Assembly (NCBI RefSeq): GCF_013839425.1
Contig: NZ_JACDNP010000002.1
Location: 287,192-351,191 of the forward strand
Length of the DNA: 64,000 bases
Reading direction: 5' to 3'
Origin: Halorhabdus salina
Lineage (GTDB): Archaea > Halobacteriota > Halobacteria > Halobacteriales > Haloarculaceae
Shown: positions 52,663 through 60,479 of the stretch, piece by piece
Numbering within the stretch: the first letter of the stretch is position 1
How the letters are laid out: each line of letters starts with the position of its first letter
The notes under the pieces: generated by a model
The model's input: the letters and a program-made list of their open reading frames with translations, nothing else
Told to the model about the DNA's origin: nothing
Database searches by the model: none
Position numbers and translations under genes: made by a program

Positions 52663-53280
52663 TCAAGCCTCGGCTTCGGATTGGCTCTCCTCGTCTAACG
52701 TTTCGAGAGCATCGACGACGAGTCGACGGTAGTTCTCGATAGCCGGTTCGTACTCCTCGTGAGCCATCCGAACGTACTCGTCGGGCGCGAACTCCTCCTG
52801 GGTCGGGTCGGCCTCGCGATAGGCCTGGACGCGTTCGAGCGTCCGTTCTGCCGTCTCGACGACCCAGCGATCGCGCGTCCCTTCGTTAACAGGCGTGATC
52901 GACTCGGGACGAACGGAGACGTTTACTTCGCCGTCGTCGGTTTCGTAGGTGCGGGGCTTCCCGACGACTGCGACGTAGGCGGGCGGTTCGAGTTCCCGCA
53001 ACATCGAGGCGGCGTCTGGCTGGTACTGCCCGGCGTACATGAAGAACGTGTCGCCGTTGGGGTCGACGACCCGCCCCTGCCAGTATTCGCTATCCTCACC
53101 GACGTCTTCGGTTTCGGTGAGCGTGCCCACGATGAACACGCGGTTTGCACGCTCACCGGTCGGGAGGAGGACGTACACCGGCGCACGGTCGTCGTCGCTC
53201 TCCTTGAACGTGTAGGTCGCATCGTTGAACTCGCCGGCGAACACGCGCTGGGCGACCTCTCGAGTCGGTGTTGCAGCCAT
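52663..53280 (-). CDS. rpap3: RPA-associated protein
   Basis: A 205-residue OB-fold protein of COG3390. TPTREVAQRVFAGEFNDATYTFKESDDDRAPVYVLLPTGERANRVFIVGTLTE opens the domain and DRWVVETAERTLERVQAY the helical end. Its ATG overlaps the rpa stop (TAATG), so the two are translationally coupled. In Haloferax the rpa3 operon has this arrangement and the products interact. The suffix 3 rests on the short partner. Confidence 0.85.
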   Translation of the reverse strand: MAATPTREVAQRVFAGEFNDATYTFKESDDDRAPVYVLLPTGERANRVFIVGTLTETEDVGEDSEYWQGRVVDPNGDTFFMYAGQYQPDAASMLRELEPPAYVAVVGKPRTYETDDGEVNVSVRPESITPVNEGTRDRWVVETAERTLERVQAYREADPTQEEFAPDEYVRMAHEEYEPAIENYRRLVVDALETLDEESQSEAEA

Positions 53281-54215
53281 TATATCGACCTCGCTTTGAT
53301 CAGGGCCGCTTCAGGATCGACGGCATCTTCGAGTACCTCAACCTCGTCGGCCAGCAGGTACCGACCAAAGGTCGGCCCCTGAACGCGATAGTACCGCCCG
53401 AGGATCTTCTCGCGCATCTCGTCAGCGACGACGCTCGTATCCAGCGCATCCATCGCCATGTCTTTGGCCTCCTCTAGGGCGATCCCGGTCAGGTTCTCCG
53501 TGGCTTCCTGGTCGAAAATGACCTCGGTGACGTCGTCACCATCGTCCAACACGCCCTTGATCCGGAGGTCGAACTCGCCTTCGACCTCGCCGTGTTCGGA
53601 ACAGCGGCCGTTCTGGAGGACGCGCGTACAGTCGTCTTCGGGACACCGCTTGATCAGGCCGCTCCCGCTCTGAACATCGACTAAGGCCCCCTCGACTTCC
53701 AGGGAATCGTCGCCGACTTCGATCTCCTCGTCGGCCTCCTCGATAACGGTCGTCCGGTTGAGTTTGACCGAGAATCGACCCTGGTACTCGTCGGTGACGA
53801 CGTTTCGCAGGTGGTAGGTCTTGCCCTCGTCGAGTTCGGGGAGGTCTGACTTCGACCACTTGGTGAACTTGATCGTCCCGGTCTCGTCGCCCAGCAGACC
53901 GACCTGGGCGACGGCGTCGCTGCGTGGGTCCCATAGCTCGACAACCTTCGCTGTCATGTCCACCCACTCTTCGGGTGCGTCGACATCGGCGGCCTGGACA
54001 GTTTCGTTGCCCCCGCCGCCGCTGCGAATGTCCTCGCGCTCTAAGTCCGCCTCGTCGAGGTAGGAGTTGGTGACGCTCCGACGAGCTTCGCTGATCGGAA
54101 CCTGGTACTCGTTGACCAGCGTATCGAGTCGCTCCTCGATCTCGTCGATCGAGACGTCAAGCTGGTCGGCAAACTGCTCGTGTATCTCTTCCGCGTGGGT
54201 ATGCAAATCCGTCAT
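53280..54215 (-). CDS. rpa3: Replication protein A, single OB-fold and zinc finger type (Rpa3)
   Basis: A 311-residue single-stranded DNA-binding protein. A helical N-terminus (residues 1-60) precedes one OB fold (about 80-165, VDMTAKVVELWDPRSDAVAQVGLLGDETGTIKFTKW), then a zinc finger (CPEDDCTRVLQNGRCSEH, about 190-207) and a C-terminal OB-like domain. The size and single OB fold match Haloferax Rpa3 rather than the longer Rpa1. It protects DNA during replication and repair, with the coupled rpap3 product. Confidence 0.87.
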   Translation of the reverse strand: MTDLHTHAEEIHEQFADQLDVSIDEIEERLDTLVNEYQVPISEARRSVTNSYLDEADLEREDIRSGGGGNETVQAADVDAPEEWVDMTAKVVELWDPRSDAVAQVGLLGDETGTIKFTKWSKSDLPELDEGKTYHLRNVVTDEYQGRFSVKLNRTTVIEEADEEIEVGDDSLEVEGALVDVQSGSGLIKRCPEDDCTRVLQNGRCSEHGEVEGEFDLRIKGVLDDGDDVTEVIFDQEATENLTGIALEEAKDMAMDALDTSVVADEMREKILGRYYRVQGPTFGRYLLADEVEVLEDAVDPEAALIKARSI

Positions 54216-54376
54216 GGCTGTGCTGTCTCCGCGTGTTTTCGATGGGAGACACGCGAAGCTTGGTCGCCCTCCTATTTAAAGTCGCGCCGATCGGACTGGA
54301 AGTGAAACGGACGGACGAGGATGATACGGACGACGCCGCGCGAAGATTGATGGGGCGAGCGTCCAGACGGGAACCT

Positions 54377-54661
54377 ATGGCCGAGGACGATCGTCTCGCC
54401 AGCTTGGTTCGCTCGACGCTCCGGTCGGCGGGCCGCCAACTGGCAGAAGCCAGGCAGGCCTACGACGATGCCAAACAGTCGGCCAGGGAAGACCTGCCGC
54501 TGGACGACCAGGGCCAGGCACGGATTGTCTGTCGGCGACACGCCGAACGGCGGGCCGTCCGGCTCGATGAGGACGGACGGCCCCACTGTTTCGACGCCGA
54601 ACATCCCGACTGCCAAGGGTGCGTCGAAGATATCGACGACGGGACTATCGAGACGTGGTAA
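54377..54661 (+). CDS. Small haloarchaeal Cys-containing protein (DUF7091-like)
   Basis: A 94-residue protein: a helical N-terminus (LASLVRSTLRSAGRQLAEARQAYDDAKQ), then IVCRRHAERRAVRLDEDGRPHCFDAEHPDCQGCVEDIDDGTIETW with four Cys and several His that could bind zinc. Conserved in haloarchaea; role unknown. ATG 54377 is chosen over the earlier ones. Confidence 0.6.
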   Translation: MAEDDRLASLVRSTLRSAGRQLAEARQAYDDAKQSAREDLPLDDQGQARIVCRRHAERRAVRLDEDGRPHCFDAEHPDCQGCVEDIDDGTIETW

Positions 54662-54689
54662 ACCAGTCAGCTGAACGAACTACTGGACG

Positions 54690-55676
54690 TCATTCCATCG
54701 CGTCCGTAATCCGTCGAACGTCTTCGGCGTCGAACGCACTATAATAGAGCCGGAACTCCGAAATATCACCCTCAAAATACTGTGACGACGATTCGAAGTC
54801 ACGACCGATACGCATCTCGCCCATATCGACGGACCGGGAGTCCGTGCCCGAGCCGACCTTCGTCCCATCGACGTAGAGTTCGAACGTCTCCCCGTCGTAG
54901 GTCCCGACGACGATATGACGGTCACCGTAGTCGTAGTCAGAGCCAGTCGACAGTTGGCCGTCGTTGTCTGGATACCCCACGGCGTAGTCGATCCGGTAGT
55001 TACCATTCCCGTCAGCGGCCGTTTCCAGGAACCACTCCTCGTTGCCCCAGGTGTGTTCGACGAGCTGGGTGATCTGATCGCTGTCCGGCCCGCGCTGGGT
55101 GTAGGTCATCGCAATAGTGAATTCCTCGACATCGCCCGGCGCAGAGATGTTGTCGACGTAGACATGATTTGTCCCGTCGAAGCGGAGTGCTCCGTCGACC
55201 CAGGTCGAATTCCCCACGAGCGTGCCGTCGTTGCCGTTGCCGGATCGATCGACGAGCGTCGATCCAGAGCCACTCTCGAAGGTGTAGTAGCTGATGAAGT
55301 CCCCGAGCTCGGATCGCTCGTCGATCCGCTCGTCGACCAGCACCGTCCGATCTTCGTCACGGGAGAGGACCGTGATTCGGTCGCCGGGAGCCGTCGGGAG
55401 CAACACCGATCGGCCAGCCTCATCGCTGTCGACGGTTGCGACGGTGTTGCCGTTTAACTGGATAGTGACATCAGTCCCGAGCGCAACGGGTGTCAGTTGG
55501 ATCCCGACCGGCGATTGCTCGTACTCGAAACTTGCCTCGGCGGTCGGAGTCCCCAGTACGTCGAGAACGGTGAACGCTGTCGTCGCGACGACGATGCCGA
55601 TGACGACCACGATTGCCACCAGCAGGAGGTTCCCGACGACCGGCGTCGCGCCGCGACGATCTCGTTCGAAAGGCAT
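54690..55676 (-). CDS. Type IV pilin-like protein fused to a LamG lectin domain
   Basis: A 328-residue protein. The N-terminus RDRRGATPVVGNLLLVAIVVVIGIVVATTAF is an archaeal class III (pilin) signal and membrane helix, cut by PibD after the basic residues. Residues about 45-115 are the pilin beta domain. Residues about 125-320 form a LamG/concanavalin-type jelly roll (ISYYTFESGSGSTLVDRSGNGNDGTLVG... VVGTYDGETFELYVDGTKVGSG... GDISEFRLYYSAFDAEDVRRI). Such a fusion puts a sugar-binding module on a pilus or the cell surface. Single gene. Confidence 0.85.
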   Translation of the reverse strand: MPFERDRRGATPVVGNLLLVAIVVVIGIVVATTAFTVLDVLGTPTAEASFEYEQSPVGIQLTPVALGTDVTIQLNGNTVATVDSDEAGRSVLLPTAPGDRITVLSRDEDRTVLVDERIDERSELGDFISYYTFESGSGSTLVDRSGNGNDGTLVGNSTWVDGALRFDGTNHVYVDNISAPGDVEEFTIAMTYTQRGPDSDQITQLVEHTWGNEEWFLETAADGNGNYRIDYAVGYPDNDGQLSTGSDYDYGDRHIVVGTYDGETFELYVDGTKVGSGTDSRSVDMGEMRIGRDFESSSQYFEGDISEFRLYYSAFDAEDVRRITDAME

Positions 55677-55785
55677 TCACACATGCTTCGCACTGAGATG
55701 GCAAAAATCACGCGCCAGTGTCTCTAAACAGAACGGGTGTCTGTCGACCCGGAAGTTCCTTTAGCCAGCCCGATGAATTTGTCCT

Positions 55786-55992
55786 ATGCGCGGGTACCTC
55801 TGGTTTTGGGGCTTTGCCCTGTCGGTGATGGTCTCCCTCGGCGCAATTGTCGTGTTAGTCGTCGATTTCTTTTATCCGAATCCACCATGGGGCGAGCTTC
55901 CGCCAGTCGGGTACGTCGGGGCGATGGGCGTCTCGGTGATTGCCGTGGGCGTGATGATCGCACTCTCGATGACCCGCCCGGACGGCCGCTGA
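55786..55992 (+). CDS. Small membrane protein
   Basis: A 68-residue protein with two membrane helices (about residues 4-28 and 42-62) joined by YPNPPWGELPPVGYVG. No family recognised. Its stop is 3 bases from the stop of the convergent SDR gene. Confidence 0.55.
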   Translation: MRGYLWFWGFALSVMVSLGAIVVLVVDFFYPNPPWGELPPVGYVGAMGVSVIAVGVMIALSMTRPDGR

Positions 55993-55995
55993 CGA

Positions 55996-56781
55996 TTACT
56001 CCCTGATCGATCCACCGTCGACGGGAACGGCCGCGCCCGTCACGAAACTCGCCCGTGGACTGGACAGGAACGCGACGACGTCGCCCAGTTCCCGTGGCTC
56101 GCCGATCCGCCCCATCGGGACGTCACTCGCCCAGTCATCGTAGCCCGCCTCGTAACTGTCGTACTCGCCGCGATCGACGGCATCGTCGATCAGTTCCTCG
56201 ATCCGGGCCGTCTCGTGGGCACCCGGCAAGACGGCGTTGACCCGGATCTCAGGCGCGAACTCCCGGGCCTGGGTCTGCATCAGGCCGATGACGGCGCGCC
56301 GGACGGCGTTCGAGAGCACGAGGTCGTCGATCGCTTCCCTGACCGACCGGGACGTGATGTTGACGATCGTTCCCGCCCCGCTTTCCTGGAGGTGTGGATA
56401 GGCCGCCCGGGTCACCCGGACGACGCTCATCACGAGGAGATCGTAGGCGTCGTACCAGGACTCGATCGACGTCTCCAGGAACGACCCGCTGGGCGGGCCG
56501 CCGGCACTCGTGACCAGGTGATCCAGACCGCCGAAGGTCTCGACCGTTTTTTCGACGAGCGCCGTCGCATGATCAGGGTCGGTAATGTCGGCTTCGAGCG
56601 CGCGAACCTCGCCTGGTCCCGCCGCTTCGATCCGCTCGCGGGCGGCCTCAAGGCGTGATTCGGTCCGCCCACAGACGACGACGTTCGTGCCTTCGGCGGC
56701 AAGCGATTCGGCACTGGCGAGGCCGAGGCCGCTGGTGGCTGCCGTACAGAGCGCAACGTTGCCCGATAGCTCCGTGTCCAT
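55996..56781 (-). CDS. SDR family oxidoreductase lacking the catalytic Tyr
   Basis: A 261-residue SDR. TAATSGLGLASA (residues about 13-24) is the cofactor motif and TSAGGPPSG replaces NNAG. Where the active site should be YxxxK, the sequence reads LSNAVRRAVIGLM, so the Tyr is Asn and the Lys is Arg. This pattern defines a known SDR subgroup related to 3-oxoacyl-ACP reductases but lacking the usual triad. Reaction unknown. Confidence 0.85.
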   Translation of the reverse strand: MDTELSGNVALCTAATSGLGLASAESLAAEGTNVVVCGRTESRLEAARERIEAAGPGEVRALEADITDPDHATALVEKTVETFGGLDHLVTSAGGPPSGSFLETSIESWYDAYDLLVMSVVRVTRAAYPHLQESGAGTIVNITSRSVREAIDDLVLSNAVRRAVIGLMQTQAREFAPEIRVNAVLPGAHETARIEELIDDAVDRGEYDSYEAGYDDWASDVPMGRIGEPRELGDVVAFLSSPRASFVTGAAVPVDGGSIRE

Positions 56782-56870
56782 ACCCCTGGATCGAGCGGCG
56801 TCTCAAAAAGAGCCACGGGAAATCACAGTGACGTGTCCTGACGCCACGTGGCGAACGACTCGAAGGTGCG

Positions 56871-57329
56871 TTAACTGCCCCAGAAGTTGTCCCGGCTGCC
56901 GAGTTCCGGCCGCTCCGGGCCGCCACTGTCCTCATCTGTCTCCTCGTCGGCAGGCTCTTCGATGTCCGCTGCTTCCGCTTCCAGCGCTTCGTCGTCCATC
57001 GGCAGGCGCTCGACTTCCTCCGCACGGGCGTGATTAGAGTGGACGGTCGTCACCCGGACGCGGGCCTTCGCCTCCGGGAGGACGCCGTCGATCAGCAGGA
57101 TAAATCCATCATCGGTGCGGCCAACGCCAGCACCACTCTCGTGAATGTCTTCGACGGTCACCACGACTTCCTCGCCCGGTTTGACCGGCTGTGACTGCAG
57201 GTCCGAGATCGGCTGATTGTAGTGGTTGCACCACTCGGCGCCCCCGCGATCGCCGTAGTGAGCACACCCCATCCCCTCGATCTGCTCGGTGAATTCGGGG
57301 CAATCCTCTGCCAGTGGACAATCCGGCAT
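56871..57329 (-). CDS. TRAM-domain protein with N-terminal Cys cluster
   Basis: A 152-residue protein. Residues 1-45 contain Cys4, Cys10, Cys22 and Cys34 with His near them (MPDCPLAEDCPEF... GCAHYGDRGGAEWCNHYNQP). A TRAM domain (about 52-105, VKPGEEVVVTVEDIHESGAGVGRTDDGFILLIDGVLPEAKARVRV) follows, then an acidic tail. TRAM domains bind RNA and occur in small archaeal RNA chaperones. The start ATG 57329 gives the conserved MPDCPLAEDC. Confidence 0.82.
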   Translation of the reverse strand: MPDCPLAEDCPEFTEQIEGMGCAHYGDRGGAEWCNHYNQPISDLQSQPVKPGEEVVVTVEDIHESGAGVGRTDDGFILLIDGVLPEAKARVRVTTVHSNHARAEEVERLPMDDEALEAEAADIEEPADEETDEDSGGPERPELGSRDNFWGS

Positions 57330-57418
57330 GCTGAATCGGCGTAGTCGGCGGGCAAGCAAAACGCTTGCGTCTGGCTCCAGGGAGCCGCGTGCTGATCGAT
57401 CCCAGGCGACACGGGCCC

Positions 57419-57709
57419 CTAGTTCTCCGACGCCGAAACGTCCTCACCCGCACCGTCGGCGTCGATCGTCAGCGTCCGGTCGGTCTCGATCGACTCGATC
57501 CCATCCAGTTCGCAGATTGCTCCGACATCTGTCTGCGGAATAGCGACGGCCAACGTCTCGAACTCTAGGGAGTCCTCGATCGTGCCATCGGCGTCCTCGA
57601 TCCGGTCACGGATCTCGTCGACGTCGCCAGCGGCCCGGACCAGCAGCGTGACGGACTCGCCTTCGAGTGGCTCGTCACGGATCGATCGCACGGCAGGGGA
57701 GACGTACAT
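57419..57709 (-). CDS. Small conserved haloarchaeal protein
   Basis: A 96-residue protein with a beta-alpha-beta-beta-alpha-beta order (SVTLLVRAAGDVDEIRDRIEDADGTIEDSLEFETLAVAIPQTDVGAICELDGIESIETDRTLTID) that resembles a ferredoxin-like or inhibitor-I9/subtilase-propeptide-like fold. No catalytic motif. It is the last ordinary gene before the array; after it the sequence changes character. Confidence 0.55.
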   Translation of the reverse strand: MYVSPAVRSIRDEPLEGESVTLLVRAAGDVDEIRDRIEDADGTIEDSLEFETLAVAIPQTDVGAICELDGIESIETDRTLTIDADGAGEDVSASEN

Positions 57710-57746
57710 GTAGAACCGAAACAGTAGCGATCACTTCGATGCTTCG

Positions 57747-58111
57747 CTAGCGATCACGTAACTCTCCTGGCGTGTACGACACTGCCGATTCTCCCTCACT
57801 CTCGGGCCTGTCGCGGCGACCTCCCTCAGCCCCAGCGCTACTCTCCTCGCACGACGGCTCGGCGTACCCCTGCGTTCGATCTCACTCGACAAGCCGCCCG
57901 CTCCGTACTGATCTAGCGACGGCTGCTCTCTCCCTGGCGCCGAATTATCGACCGTCTGTGATCCACTCGCTTCCTCTTTTGGAGGGGCCCCACCACTGCC
58001 ACCCCCTGCCATCGCCGGTTCCCCACCACCAAACCGGTTGGTCACTGCCGTCTGATCGCCACCTGCCATCAACCCGCCAGTCCTCGAACCACCACACCCC
58101 TCGACGATCAT
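57747..58111 (-). pseudogene. Array family B, copy B1: truncated and frameshifted
   Basis: Starts MIVEGCGGSRTGGLMAGGDQ and shares GGDQTAVTNRFGGG and SLDQYGAGGLS with the other B copies. Near 57880 the frame is lost: the expected GYAEPSCEESSAGAEGG and ESEGESAVSYTPGELRDR are found in the neighbouring frame, ending in TAG at 57747, while the starting frame runs on to 57731 as nonsense. The coiled coil and glycine-zipper parts are missing. It is the last element of the array and marks its left edge, 18 bases after A1. Confidence 0.7.
58028..58073. repeat. 46-bp direct repeat shared by B1 and B3
   Basis: Identical to 61288-61333; both encode the junction GGDQTAVTNRFGGG. A third, slightly different copy is at 62928-62973 in B4. 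In addition 61244-61286 and 62884-62926 (B3 and B4) are identical over 43 bases next to it. Shared DNA at the junction is what homologous recombination between cassettes would need. Confidence 0.9.
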
Positions 58112-58129
58112 CTTCTGGTCGTTGTGTCT

Positions 58130-58861
58130 CTATGTCTCGCCAATGCCATCGCCGTGGATGTCACGCTTGCCGATCCCCTGTACCTTGTACTCATCCGGCG
58201 GTTCCTCGCCCATGTGCAAATAGATATCGCGTATCTGGGCCAGCAAGTGCGTCACAATCAGGTCGTGGAACTCTTCCGCGAAATTGTAATCATCGCCGAA
58301 CTCCAACCAGGGCATCCCGCAGACGATGACGCCCTCTCCCGGCTCGCGAAACGGCCCGACTCGCTGTGCCGTGCCGTCGGTACGCCGATACGATATCGAA
58401 ACGTCATCGACGACCTCGATTCGATCATCTGGCGACAGCGTGTACGACTTCGTGATCGTGAAGGAATCGTCTTCGACGCTATCATATGACTCGCCAAGGT
58501 ACGCGACCGGATCGTCTAGCGCCTCGTAGAAGTCTCTGAACTCCGCATGGAATTGCTCCAGTGGGTAATTCACCAGCGCTTCGATTCCCCGATCGATATG
58601 CTCGGGATCCCACATCGGGTCCAGAATGTCCGCCTCCGGAAACTCCTGCTGGGCTGTGTAGCGGGCGCGTTCCTCTACCTGGGACATTATCCGCTGTTCT
58701 TCGTCCGTCCGGTCTTCGGGTTCGTGGGGATACTCGTTTACCTCGTGGATGTCGATATTTCCGTTATCCTTTCGAACAGTAATCCGATGTTCGAACCCAT
58801 TTTCATCAAATAGTTTCAATCCGACATGGCTTTCATCTGCTCCCATTATGCTTACTTCCAT
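58130..58861 (-). CDS. Array family A, copy A1
   Basis: A 243-residue acidic, soluble protein. Family marks are EYPHEPEDRTDEEQRIMSQVEERARYTAQQEFPEADILDPMWDPEHIDRGIEALVNYP (residues about 42-98), FRDFYEAL, and near the end HLLAQIRDIYLHMGEEPPDEYKVQGIGKRDIHGDGIGE. Its N-terminal coding DNA is identical to that of A4 over 80 bases, while the middle shares 47 identical bases with A3. It lies between B2 and B1. No known family recognised; candidate immunity or adaptor protein (inference). Confidence 0.75.
   Translation of the reverse strand: MEVSIMGADESHVGLKLFDENGFEHRITVRKDNGNIDIHEVNEYPHEPEDRTDEEQRIMSQVEERARYTAQQEFPEADILDPMWDPEHIDRGIEALVNYPLEQFHAEFRDFYEALDDPVAYLGESYDSVEDDSFTITKSYTLSPDDRIEVVDDVSISYRRTDGTAQRVGPFREPGEGVIVCGMPWLEFGDDYNFAEEFHDLIVTHLLAQIRDIYLHMGEEPPDEYKVQGIGKRDIHGDGIGET
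58610..58656. repeat. 47-bp direct repeat shared by A1 and A3
   Basis: Identical to 61886-61932. It encodes AQQEFPEADILDPMW. DNA outside the block is clearly less similar. Confidence 0.9.
58710..58789. repeat. 80-bp direct repeat shared by A1 and A4
   Basis: Identical to 63921-64000, where the window ends, so the true length is unknown. It covers the N-terminal coding part HRITVRKDNGNIDIHEVNEYP through EDRT. Confidence 0.9.
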
Positions 58862-59723
58862 TCTTATTCCCCTCAGATATCAGATCTGCACCTTTACTGC
58901 TATCCTCAACCGATCCACGGTCAGCACTTACACTCCCAGACTCGCCGTCGCCCGAACCCCCTGTATCGGCGAAGACGCGCTCTTGAATGTCTTCCACTGT
59001 TGTGTCTGCTCAGTCCCGGTACTCGGAGGCCTTCGATTCGACCGTGGTGAACCCGGATCGTACCGCACTTGGCAACTGTGTGGCGAGAGTCTGACCCTTC
59101 TCGATGGCCGGCCCACTCTTGCGTTCAGCTGCCGCCCCAGCCGCCGCTCCGACCAGCGTTCCCGCTGGCCCGCCCAGTGCTGTTCCCACGACCATCCCAG
59201 CCGCCGCACCCACTGTCTTCCGACTGACAGTCTTCGAAAGTCCCTCTGAGCTGTTCCCTTCGAGCTTTTCTTGGAGAAGTTCGTCTCGCGCCTGTAACTG
59301 CTGGGCCAGCTGCTCGTCGCCGCCAGCCAGTTCTGTGTATGCCTGCTCGTCCATCACCACGCTCTCGCCCTTCTCGATATCGGACGACGGACTCCCGGCC
59401 TCTACCTCGCTTTCGATCCTGTCGAGTCGCCCTTCCACGTCTCCTCCGCTACGCTCCTCGCTCTCGGTCGACCCCGTCGACGGCTCGGCGTATCCACCGC
59501 GGTCGCGATTACCAGACAAACCGCCCTCCCCGTACTGATCCAGTGACGACTGGTCTAACTCCGGCGCTGTCTCGCTGACCGTCTGGGACTGGCTCTCTTC
59601 GTCTTGGACGGCTCCGACGCCACCGCCTCCTGTCGGTGTCTCGGCGTCAATGCAATTGCTTCTACGTGCTTCCGTCGCGCACTTCGGCCGTCCAACGCTA
59701 CCACCCACCACTCTCGTCGTCAC
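58833..59723 (-). CDS. Array family B, copy B2, with in-frame TGA
   Basis: From GTG 59723 (overlapping the A2 stop as TAGTG) the product is 237 residues, ending at TGA 59010-59012. It has SQTVSETAPELDQSSLDQYGEGGLSG, the linker STESEERSGGDVEGRLDR, and a glycine zipper (GAAAGMVVGTALGGPAGTLVGAAAGAAAE) likely to enter a membrane. Beyond the TGA the same frame stays open for 58 codons to 58833 and contains GSGDGESGS, the tail motif of the other B copies. So the stop is either a recent nonsense change or is read through. The N-terminus lacks the GGDQTAVTNRFGGG block. Confidence 0.7.
59402..59472. repeat. 71-bp direct repeat shared by B2 and B4
   Basis: Matches 62678-62748 with one mismatch. It encodes the linker STESEERSGGDVEGRLDR. 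The flanks differ, so the block has been moved or kept as a unit. Confidence 0.9.
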
Positions 59724-60472
59724 TACTCGTAATATTCCTCGTCTTCGGTCGTCAGTGGCTTCCCCCAGATGTCCGTTTGCATGCAGTACTCCGGCGGTTC
59801 CTCACCCACGTGGCGATAGACATCTCTGAGTTGGGCCAGCAGATGCTCAATGATGAATATCTGAAATCCATCCGGGAACTCGTAATCGCCATCCTTGAAC
59901 CGGATCGGGGGCAACGTTATCGTGAACTTCGTCAGGTGCGGTTCTCCCAACAATTCCTCGTAACGTGACTCCTTGTGAGTGAATTTGACCTCGCCATCGT
60001 CACCTCTGTACTGAAGCACTGGCGTTGGCACGTACGCCACCTCGTCGTCATCGTTGACCAGGAATGGTTGGTGGAGTATCTCTGCCGATTCCTCTTCCTG
60101 CACTTCGGGTTCTGAGGCCGGATCCGTGAGCATCCGGTAGCAATCCCGAAACTTCTCCGCGAAATCGTCCACGTGGAGCTTTTCTAGGGCCAACATCGCC
60201 CGGTCGAGCTCTGCCGGTTTCCACTCTGCGGTCAAGATATCTGCATCGGAAAACTCCTGCTGGGCTGCGAGTTTCGCCCGCTCTTTGACCTGTGTCATGA
60301 TCCGCTGCTCGTCGTCCGTTCGGTCTGCAGGTTCGAGTGGATAATCGTCGGTTTCATGCGCATCAACTAATCCATCCCACATTATCGCAAGCCAATGGTA
60401 GTGGCCATTTTCGTCGTACACATTAACTCCAATGCCTTGATCAGGGTGAGACCCGGTTATTTCAGTTTCCAT
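59723..60472 (-). CDS. Array family A, copy A2 (divergent)
   Basis: A 249-residue member of family A, the most different one. It keeps EPADRTDDEQRIMTQVKERAKLAAQQEFSDADIL near residues 48-82 and FIIEHLLAQLRDVYRHVGEEPPEY near 210-233, but the end is DIWGKPLTTEDEEYYE instead of DIHGDGIGE. I chose ATG 60472 (METEITGSHPD) because it mirrors METEFVD of A3 and sits 7 bases after the B3 stop; the upstream start at 60532 overlaps B3. Confidence 0.72.
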   Translation of the reverse strand: METEITGSHPDQGIGVNVYDENGHYHWLAIMWDGLVDAHETDDYPLEPADRTDDEQRIMTQVKERAKLAAQQEFSDADILTAEWKPAELDRAMLALEKLHVDDFAEKFRDCYRMLTDPASEPEVQEEESAEILHQPFLVNDDDEVAYVPTPVLQYRGDDGEVKFTHKESRYEELLGEPHLTKFTITLPPIRFKDGDYEFPDGFQIFIIEHLLAQLRDVYRHVGEEPPEYCMQTDIWGKPLTTEDEEYYE

Positions 60473-60479
60473 GAATGAC

